Origin: JABMPJ01 sp964345005 | Lineage (GTDB): Bacteria; Verrucomicrobiota; Kiritimatiellia; UBA8416; JABMPJ01 | Assembly: GCA_964345005.1 (NCBI GenBank) | Contig: CAYFPQ010000097.1 | Coordinates: 1 to 10,052 of the forward strand | Length of the DNA: 10,052 nucleotides | Direction: 5' to 3' | Shown here: positions 5,701-10,052 of the stretch, in pieces | Layout: every line of letters starts with the position of its first letter | Numbering within the stretch: position 1 is the stretch's first letter | Made by a program: the position numbers and the translations under genes | The notes under the pieces: model-generated | Told to the model about the DNA's origin: nothing | Databases searched by the model: none | What the model saw: only the letters and a program-made list of their open reading frames with translations

Positions 5701-8660
5701 ATGCGTTAGGCAATACAGTCAATAACGTCTATGACGAGGCGGGCAACCGGATCAGACAGGTGTTCACCTATGCGGGGTATCCGGGCTGTTCAGAGACCGA
5801 TGTTCCCCACCCATTGACTGTGGCCTATACCTATGACGCCAGGAACAGTCAGATCACGAAGACTGAGGGCTATGGGCGTGAAGATGCACGCGTGCATCGC
5901 AGCGAGTACGATGCCCTCGGGCGCAAGGTGAAGGTGACGGACCCACTGGGGTACTACACCACAACCGGATACGACGCGAACGGCAACGTGACGAACGTGG
6001 CCATGTATGGCAGCACTGGTGAGCAGCTGGGTCAGACGGCCGTGGTATTCAGCAGCCGGGACCTTCCCTTGCACACGATTCGATACCTGGAAGATGGCGC
6101 AACTTACACGAATAGCGTCGAGTACGATGCACGGCGACTGAAGACCAAGAGCACCGACGCCTTGGGGAACGAGACGACCTATGGCTATGATCGGCATGGG
6201 CGCATGACCAGCGTAACCAATGCGCTCGGATACGTCACGACGATGGAATACGACGTTCGTGGGCGTAAGGTTCGGGATACCGCTCCCAACGGGTTGGTTA
6301 CGACGTACGCCTACGATGCCATAGGGCAGATGACCAACCAGGTCGCTGGTTTCGGATTGGATGACGCACGGAGCATGTCATTCCAGTACGACGCCTTGGG
6401 CCGTGTGACGACTCAGACCGACCCACTGGGGCTCCCATCATCGACAGCGTATGACGAGGCCGGGAATGTGGTGAGCCGGACCGACAAGCGTGGGTACAGC
6501 ACATCCATGGACTATGACGCTCTCGACCGGCTTACCAACACGGTCGACGCCCTCGGCCATGCTGTATCCCTGAAGTTGGATGGGCGAGGCAAGATCTCCA
6601 GGCGCACCGATCAGCGGGGCAAGGTGTCGAGTTTTGTCCATGACGTCTATGGACAGCTCACCCACGCAACAGATCCCGAAGGCAACACGAGCACGACAAC
6701 CTACGACGCGAAAGGCAACAAACTGACGCAGACCGATCCTGCCGGACTGGTGATCGGGTTCGAATACGACGGCGGCGGCCAGGTTACCAACAGAATCGTC
6801 GGCGTTGGCCTGGACAACGCCATATCAACGGCTATCGAGTATGACTGGCTAGGGCAGGTGGTCAAGCAGACCGACCCGCTGGGGTATTCGACCGTAAAGG
6901 AATACGACGGTGCGGGGCGTGTTGTTACCGTGACCGACCGGCGCGGGTATGAGACCGACATGCGGTACGATGCGTTGGGACGTGTCACCAATACCACGGA
7001 CGCTCTTGGCTACAGCAGCACGGCCGAGTACGACGCGATGGGGAATGTGACTCGCAGTGTGAATCGGCGCGGCTATGCGACAACATCGGCATATGACTTG
7101 TTCGGGAAGCGGCTCAGCACCACAGATGCCCTCACCAATACAACGACCTTCGTGTACGACCTGCTGGGGAGGGCGACGAATACAACCGATGCGCTTGGCT
7201 TCTCAGAGTCCTCAGCGTACGACGCCAACGGCAATATTGTCAGCAAGACCGACAAGCGGGGACATGCCGGCACATTGGTCTACGATGCGCTGAATCGCCT
7301 GACCAACGCGGTGGACGCTTTGGGCTATTCCGCTGCGAAAACCTACGATCCAGCCGGAAATGTGCTGACCGAGACCGACAAGCGAGGATTCGTGACCAGC
7401 TATGCTTATGACGACCACGGTCGGGTGGCCTCCATTACCGACAAGGCAACGAATACCGTGACTTTCACGTATGATGCCAGAGGCAAGAAGCTGACGGAGA
7501 CGTACGAGAATGGGTTGGTTGTGGCATACGGGTACGACCCCTTCGGGCGTCTTGTCAAGAGGGTCACGGGCGCGGGCCGGCACGATGCTCGTGTGTGGAC
7601 TTACGCGCACGACGCCGCGGGGCAGGTCACTGGCGAGACCGATCCATTGGGGTATGTGCGTAGCTACGAATATGACGCGAACGGGAAGCGGGTGAAGGTG
7701 ACCGATCCACGTGCCTATTCGACGACCACGGCTTACGACCCATTGGGGCGCGTGACCAATGTCACGGATGCGGTCGGGAACTCGGTGTTGACGCAGTACG
7801 ATCCGGAAGGCGCCATCACGCAGGTAACGGACCGACGCGGGAACTCCGTTACGAACAGCCATGACGCGTTGGGGCGGCTTCTGTCTATGGTCGATCCGGA
7901 AAGCAACACGACGACCTACGAGTATGATGCGGTCGGCAACAAGATGCGGGAGACCGACCCTAAGGGCACGAAGACCCGCTTCTACCACAATGGCCTTGGC
8001 CTGGTCGGCACGAACGTCATCGGCGAGGGACTGGCGGCTGCACGTACGTTGGAGACCGAGTATGACGCGATGGGGCGTGTCGTGAAGCAGATCGACCCCC
8101 TTGGTGCGTACACGGTGATGAAGTATGACGCGAACGGAAACGTGACCAATTCACTGTCCTACGACAGCGGCGACACGCTGCTGCGGCAGACCAGGTTCGA
8201 GTATGACTCCCGGGGGCAGCTCACGAAGAGGACAGATCCCGAAGGTAACGAGTTTAGCTTCGAGTATGATGAGCTAGGCCGCAAGACAGCGGATATCGAT
8301 GCTCTGGGGAACCGGGTTGAGTACACATATGATGTGTACGGTCAGGTCACGAACCAGAAGGACCAGCTTGGACATGTGACAAGGACCGAATACGACAGGC
8401 TCGGCCGCAAGATCAAGGTCAGCGACGCATTGGGATACGAGACCCGCTTCGAGTACGACCCGAGCGGAAACCTGACCGCCGTCATCAACGATGACGGCAA
8501 CGCGGTCTACACACGCTATGACGCGCTGAACCGAGCGATAGCAGTCAACAGATCCATGCCGGACGTCTTGCCAGCAACCATGAGGCGAGCCGACGTAAAC
8601 GGCGATGGTCATGTCGATACGAATGATCTGCAGGCTTTGAATCAACTGATGAATCCATAG
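2781..8660 (+). CDS. Giant secreted RHS/YD-repeat protein with duplicated beta domains and a dockerin-like C-terminal loop
   Basis: The product is 1959 aa from the ATG at 2781; in-frame ATGs at 2805 and 2823 are equally possible because none has a good ribosome binding site, and a later start would shorten an overlong (58-residue) signal region. A hydrophobic core, GFALLALSLPALA, with cleavage near Ala58 predicts export. Residues 74-124 match the N-terminal region of RHS proteins (PIEMATGEL ... GPFGYGWNWTH). Two related beta-rich domains lie at 199-308 and 571-669. YD repeats occupy about 337-480 and 680-1925, roughly sixty units of about 21 residues of the form YDxxGRxxxxTDxxGxxxxx. RHS/YD repeats are known to coil into a hollow beta shell that can enclose a toxin. 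This protein lacks the conserved RHS core end (NPxxxxDPxG) and any C-terminal toxin domain; instead it ends shortly after a dockerin-like calcium loop (1938-1949). A surface or matrix scaffold role is therefore more likely than a toxin role, but this is inference. Confidence 0.93.
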   Translation: MRERAADEMNGIKQMKLEERERPVRRNAINRTLVSCVGCGSVSSWGFALLALSLPALAGPEATSSRVVVDRFSDVPIEMATGELKQYEQPDFDIKSRGWRLQLGRNYQSRRAESGPFGYGWNWTHGDKLVFQEDWMIDYVTAGSTFTIEPDVKYAESYAQTSSGGSGWKQSGKAVGNPDAVGGYKNVAFNEGKIGSLGDLTAGGWQFDDLPSGAYTIVKVELTSIGATEFDSDHPNYGVRMELSAGGSSSMTWGHRAYDFDWVDITSDRGSWSWQDVGNVQARLSVDWYKQNRSMDVFVDTFHLGVTYTENATGEVKYQPGSNFTFEEVGDEYHVKYYDLRRVVFDANGRLLRKIDPNGNTLHFAYDGMNRIYQVKDDVGGYLTFNYEDSTADAKVTNVVDHLGRSCTYVYEDELLIEATDLEGNTTQYEYLTNQVDDALNYNLSKWTDAEGNEARVEYYDEHTVDRVRSYFDELTNEVRFVYLNRTTYSYIPGLGSFQGVVYNATNDLSQVFIREGELTFDETDGINLAANHGATSTTVAQSNTWQSASAAQGETNGWSATHTNMLAGEDLTASGWAFDVPGVSNDVVNVYVAVYGTADASVRLSAGGTAYADWSGASAGWTSLDVTSDRTTWQWDDVNGLEVTLSRPPGATNAADVAIDAFKVTVAYRHFDPGEAPEDRFYFYDLNHNVVGSVRGGSTNEFRYDDRNNVTSRTDGAGGTWAYAYDPVCNRRTRAVDPRGNVSTMEYDAKGNLVKTTDALGNATLLGYDAYGNLLRSTDPLGNTEGYAYDANGVNAIAHTNKRGYVTQYAYDAMGNRIRETDPAGYSRKAVYNNYNQKRWERDRAETYTRYEYDGNGRLLKTIRAADTPEEATTEVVYDAKGRVIEEIAPDGTSLTHDYDGYGNRFWQTDALGNDTLWFFDDYDRVVLEYDALANYTESFHDGRGNVVSNVNARGFASHVTYDGNDRPLIMTDALGNTVNNVYDEAGNRIRQVFTYAGYPGCSETDVPHPLTVAYTYDARNSQITKTEGYGREDARVHRSEYDALGRKVKVTDPLGYYTTTGYDANGNVTNVAMYGSTGEQLGQTAVVFSSRDLPLHTIRYLEDGATYTNSVEYDARRLKTKSTDALGNETTYGYDRHGRMTSVTNALGYVTTMEYDVRGRKVRDTAPNGLVTTYAYDAIGQMTNQVAGFGLDDARSMSFQYDALGRVTTQTDPLGLPSSTAYDEAGNVVSRTDKRGYSTSMDYDALDRLTNTVDALGHAVSLKLDGRGKISRRTDQRGKVSSFVHDVYGQLTHATDPEGNTSTTTYDAKGNKLTQTDPAGLVIGFEYDGGGQVTNRIVGVGLDNAISTAIEYDWLGQVVKQTDPLGYSTVKEYDGAGRVVTVTDRRGYETDMRYDALGRVTNTTDALGYSSTAEYDAMGNVTRSVNRRGYATTSAYDLFGKRLSTTDALTNTTTFVYDLLGRATNTTDALGFSESSAYDANGNIVSKTDKRGHAGTLVYDALNRLTNAVDALGYSAAKTYDPAGNVLTETDKRGFVTSYAYDDHGRVASITDKATNTVTFTYDARGKKLTETYENGLVVAYGYDPFGRLVKRVTGAGRHDARVWTYAHDAAGQVTGETDPLGYVRSYEYDANGKRVKVTDPRAYSTTTAYDPLGRVTNVTDAVGNSVLTQYDPEGAITQVTDRRGNSVTNSHDALGRLLSMVDPESNTTTYEYDAVGNKMRETDPKGTKTRFYHNGLGLVGTNVIGEGLAAARTLETEYDAMGRVVKQIDPLGAYTVMKYDANGNVTNSLSYDSGDTLLRQTRFEYDSRGQLTKRTDPEGNEFSFEYDELGRKTADIDALGNRVEYTYDVYGQVTNQKDQLGHVTRTEYDRLGRKIKVSDALGYETRFEYDPSGNLTAVINDDGNAVYTRYDALNRAIAVNRSMPDVLPATMRRADVNGDGHVDTNDLQALNQLMNP
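3375..4787 (+). repeat. Two copies of a roughly 100-residue beta-rich domain inside the RHS protein (3375-3704 and 4491-4787)
   Basis: The two segments share order and landmark residues. Each opens with DLTA(G/S)GW, passes through an alternating strand region, then an AGG turn, a W followed by D(I/V)TSDR, a W-W-DV pattern (SWSWQDV and TWQWDDV), a strand ending in LS, and finally DVFVDTFHLGVTY versus DVAIDAFKVTVAY. This reveals an old internal duplication. The all-beta, Trp-rich pattern fits a jelly-roll or carbohydrate-binding-like fold, but I cannot name a family. The first copy sits between the N-terminal GPFGYGW region and the YD array; the second interrupts the array. Confidence 0.7.
5868..8474 (+). 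repeat. Higher-order repeat of about 151 residues (453 bases) within the YD-repeat array
   Basis: A variant unit with the signature GxGxxxAR or similar, followed by a YD-type unit with a (T/I)DPLG end, recurs at codons 5868, 6348, 6801, 7569 and 8022. The spacings are 480, 453, 768 and 453 bases. The two 453-base intervals are in register unit by unit: DPLG, then (K/R)RG-type, DALG-type, RRG-type, DPE-type and NxxTQTDP-type ends appear in the same order. The long 768-base interval equals 453 plus 315 bases, that is five extra 21-residue units. The copies are diverged at the DNA level, so the duplication is old rather than an assembly artefact. Confidence 0.7.
8592..8657 (+). other. Single dockerin-type calcium-binding loop at the end of the RHS protein
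   Basis: Residues 1938-1949 read DVNGDGHVDTND, followed by LQALNQLMNP and the stop. The acidic ligands at loop positions 1, 3, 5, 9 and 12 (D, N, D, D, D) and the following hydrophobic helix match one F-hand of a type I dockerin. Classical dockerins carry two such repeats of about 22 residues; only one is present here. Such single or paired loops are common at the C-termini of large secreted proteins of PVC bacteria. Calcium-dependent docking or folding is inferred. Confidence 0.75.
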
Positions 8661-8737
8661 GAGGGTTCCCCAATATCTTTCCAGTCGGAATGACAGGGCA
8701 AGAAGGACAAACCAGCGACGAAAAGAGAGCAACAAGC

Positions 8738-8744
8738 AAGGAGG
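8738..8744 (+). promoter_or_regulatory. Shine-Dalgarno site of the LamG gene
   Basis: AAGGAGG lies 9 bases before the ATG at 8754 and is the most canonical ribosome binding site in the window. The 93-base gap (8661-8753) that contains it is purine-rich and shows no convincing terminator hairpin, so the gene can be read from the same transcript as the RHS gene. Confidence 0.75.
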
Positions 8745-8753
8745 AGTGGTGAG

Positions 8754-9545
8754 ATGACAAGTCGGACGATAGCATCGGTGGGTATGTTTGCTGTGGCAGT
8801 AGTGCTGGCGGGGCAGTGCCCGGCATGGACGGACCCGTACCACGCGGATTCCGTCCTCAAATACGATTTCGACGCAGGAACGAATGCGCAGGGCTTGGTT
8901 GAGGATGAGTCGAGTGTGGGGACAAACGACGGGACCCCCTACAACGTCGTTTTCAGTGATGACGCAACGAACGGCTGGGCGGAGTTCAACGGAACCAATT
9001 CATATGTTACGTTTCCTGATAGTGCTACCGTGTCGCCTCAGGATGAAGACTTCACCATCATGCTCTGGTTCAATCGGAGCAATGCTGACGGATATCTGTA
9101 TCACGATTACAGATCTGAAGATACGACGGATAACCACGTGTGGGTGAAGATGACCGGTACAGGGCAAGTCAAGGGGCACTACGGGGATGACCCGAACAAC
9201 GTCTTGGAGGTGACGACACCATCCGCTGTCAATGCCGATGAGTGGCATCATGTGGCGTGGGTGTTGGAAAGGGTGACAAACGGGGCTGTGGCTTCACTGT
9301 ATCTTGATGGCACACTTGTGAATTCGGCCACGAATACGGCCTTCTCGACCATCATAACTTCCGCAACGCCGCCACCGCGCATTGGAGCGCGAGCTGCCGA
9401 CTCACAGGGTTGGTTTGAGGGCAGTATGGATGAGATCTACATCTACAAGGGCCGAGCACTGTCCGGCAGCGACGTCAATGAGTACTACCTCGCAACAAGA
9501 GATGAGTTGTTCTACAACGAACCGGGTACAGTCTTCGCATTCTGA
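8754..9545 (+). CDS. Secreted LamG (concanavalin A-like) domain protein
   Basis: The 263-aa product has a signal peptide (hydrophobic core VGMFAVAVVLAG, cleavage likely after Ala24, before WTDP). Cys22 does not form a lipobox because Gln precedes it. The rest is a single LamG / Laminin_G_3 domain: KYDFDAG (36-42), DESSVGTNDG, AEFNGTNSYVTFP, FTIMLWFNR, EWHHVAWVLE (163-172), ASLYLDGTLVN, and the closing signature GSMDEIYIYKGRALS (223-237). This jelly-roll fold usually binds carbohydrate or protein at the cell surface; no catalytic residues are evident. It lies downstream of the RHS gene with a strong ribosome binding site and probably shares its transcript, suggesting a surface partner. The protein stops about 25 residues after the LamG signature with no anchor or sorting domain, shortly before the mobile-element debris, so loss of an original C-terminal extension is possible. 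Confidence 0.9.
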   Translation: MTSRTIASVGMFAVAVVLAGQCPAWTDPYHADSVLKYDFDAGTNAQGLVEDESSVGTNDGTPYNVVFSDDATNGWAEFNGTNSYVTFPDSATVSPQDEDFTIMLWFNRSNADGYLYHDYRSEDTTDNHVWVKMTGTGQVKGHYGDDPNNVLEVTTPSAVNADEWHHVAWVLERVTNGAVASLYLDGTLVNSATNTAFSTIITSATPPPRIGARAADSQGWFEGSMDEIYIYKGRALSGSDVNEYYLATRDELFYNEPGTVFAF

Positions 9546-9736
9546 TCGTGTTGCCGGCACTGTTGGCATCAGGCTCACGCCAGTAGCAGTCCCTTACGAT
9601 GACGCCGGGGTACTGATCCACTGCGGCATTTCCCGCGGCGGTGCGCCGCAGAGCACATCCCCGGCGTTCGAGCACCTCGATCAGAGATGCTTTTGGGCCG
9701 CACGGATCTGTTCCCGTGTCCATTTCTTACGAACTT
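9546..9736. other. Non-coding stretch after the LamG gene
   Basis: No ORF here has a believable start, ribosome binding site or recognisable family. The + frame starting at 9382 and the - frame 9952-9575 cross it but look like chance openings in GC-rich DNA. The stretch contains the nested palindrome described separately and separates the RHS/LamG unit from the transposase remnant. Confidence 0.5.
9602..9667. repeat. Nested palindrome (REP-like or transposon-end-like hairpin)
   Basis: The outer arms ACGCCGGGG (9602-9610) and CCCCGGCGT (9659-9667) are perfectly complementary over 9 bases. Inside them CTGCGGC (9621-9627) pairs with GCCGCAG (9645-9651) over 7 bases, and the inner loop contains the self-complementary CCGCGG (9633-9638). 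The spacers are 10 and 7 bases. There is no T tract after either arm, so an intrinsic terminator is less likely than a REP-type or IS200-like end structure, although it could still stop transcription of the LamG gene. Confidence 0.55.
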
Positions 9737-9774
9737 TAGAGATGGGGGTCGGTCATAGAGATGGGGGTCGGTCA
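9737..9774. repeat. Perfect 19-base tandem duplication, REP-like
   Basis: The unit TAGAGATGGGGGTCGGTCA occurs twice, at 9737-9755 and 9756-9774, without spacer or mismatch. A second small tandem, GAAATAA twice (9777-9790), follows at once. CGGTCA at the end of the second 19-base unit can pair with TGACCG at 9795-9800 across an AT-rich loop. GGGGTC-type repeats are familiar beside RAYT transposase genes, which fits the remnant next door, but the family link is inferred. Confidence 0.7.
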
Positions 9775-9797
9775 TGGAAATAAGAAATAAGGATTGA

Positions 9798-9998
9798 CCG
9801 GAGCGCGCTGGTGGTAGTGTGGAAGCAGAGGAATTCTGCGTCCGCCGTCGCAGCAGCATCAACCGGAGTATCGCGGCACGGATGCTGCACAAATTCGCGG
9901 GTCTTACCCAGCGCGAAATCGCCGCTGTTCTGTGTTTCGGCAGTGGCTCCACGGTGGGGAAACAGCAGCGCAGGTTGACGGAGGAACTGGTACTATAG
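9798..9998 (+). pseudogene. C-terminal helix-turn-helix remnant of a REP-associated (Y1/IS200-like) transposase
   Basis: The frame is open from just after a TGA (9795-9797) to TAG 9996-9998, with a GTG at 9819 as the only near-start. The product contains RSSINRSIAARMLHKFAG, then LTQREIAAVL and GSGSTVGKQQRRL, the pattern of the DnaA/TrpR-like helix-turn-helix tail that ends many RAYT-type transposases in PVC and related bacteria. The catalytic N-terminal part with the HUH and Tyr motifs is absent: the frame is closed upstream and no such motif appears in the 250 bases before it. I therefore read it as a truncated, inactive remnant. A small stand-alone DNA-binding protein is the alternative, but there is no good ribosome binding site. 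Confidence 0.5.
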
Positions 9999-10052
9999 CG
10001 GACGCAAAGCGGCCGCCATGCTGGTGATCGTGCGCAACCGCATCCTGCGCCC

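Larger units (their letters stand above)
9737..9998 (+). mobile_element. Candidate decayed RAYT/REP element
   Basis: The tandem GGGGTC-type repeat, the AT-rich GAAATAA pair and the transposase tail are contiguous, as if an internal deletion had fused the left boundary repeats of the element to the last third of its gene. The right boundary is not visible. The palindrome at 9602-9667 may mark an additional end. This is inference from adjacency; no target-site duplication could be identified. Confidence 0.35.

Noticed and set aside
7212..7988. 258-aa reading frame on the - strand, plus several shorter ones opposite the RHS gene
   Set aside because: They are antisense shadows produced by the repetitive codon pattern of the YD array; their translations only mirror that periodicity.
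5000..8500. Regularly spaced short repeats resembling a CRISPR array or minisatellite
   Set aside because: The 63-base periodicity is the codon image of 21-residue YD repeats in an uninterrupted frame; units are diverged and there are no identical repeats with unique spacers.
8661..8753. Possible terminator or promoter between the RHS and LamG genes
   Set aside because: No stable hairpin with a T tract and no convincing -35/-10 pair were found; only the ribosome binding site is supported.
9382..9783. 133-aa + strand reading frame overlapping the end of the LamG gene
   Set aside because: Its first half is out of frame inside the LamG coding region and its second half crosses the repeats; no family is recognisable.
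9575..9952. 125-aa reading frame on the - strand near the right end
   Set aside because: It has no ribosome binding site or known motif, crosses the palindrome and the 19-base tandem repeat, and opposes the transposase-like tail.
10018..10052. ATG-initiated frame running off the right edge
   Set aside because: Only 11 codons are visible, with no good ribosome binding site or motif, so it cannot be supported.

Overview
The window reads as bacterial chromosome of moderately high GC with Gram-negative features: two genes with lipoprotein signal peptides, purine-rich Shine-Dalgarno sites, and very large secreted RHS/YD-repeat proteins. RHS shells, a dockerin-type calcium loop, a LamG protein and a RAYT-like transposase tail together suggest the PVC superphylum (Kiritimatiellota, Lentisphaerota, Verrucomicrobiota or Planctomycetota). 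That placement is inference; there is no rRNA or marker gene to prove it. All recognisable genes run on the + strand.

Bases 1-2734 look like a toxin/immunity-style cassette. The window opens inside a gene whose C-terminus is a glycine-rich linker followed by a class-3-like lipase domain with a GHSLGGG nucleophile elbow, the layout of an RHS polymorphic toxin tip. Thirteen bases later, behind a strong ribosome binding site, comes a predicted lipoprotein of 233 aa. It is followed by a possible 57-aa ORF and then a second predicted lipoprotein of 202 aa. The small ORF is joined to both neighbours by 4-base stop/start overlaps (GTGA and ATGA). Lipoproteins next to lipase effectors are the classic arrangement of immunity proteins (Tle/Tli pairs), so these are the best immunity candidates.

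Bases 2781-8660 encode one 1959-aa secreted RHS protein. It has a signal peptide, an N-terminal GPFGYGW region, two copies of a roughly 100-residue beta-rich domain set into the shell, and about sixty YD repeats. Part of the YD array is organised into a 151-residue higher-order repeat. The protein lacks the usual RHS core end and any toxin tip, and finishes with a single dockerin-like calcium loop. Ninety-three bases downstream is a secreted 263-aa LamG (concanavalin A-like) protein, probably in the same transcription unit.

Bases 9546-10052 hold no intact gene. They contain a nested palindrome, a perfect 19-base tandem duplication, and the C-terminal helix-turn-helix tail of a REP-associated (Y1/IS200-like) transposase without its catalytic part. 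This looks like the scar of a mobile element. The most noteworthy content is the lipase-tipped RHS gene with its coupled lipoprotein chain, beside a tipless, dockerin-ended RHS protein paired with a LamG protein.
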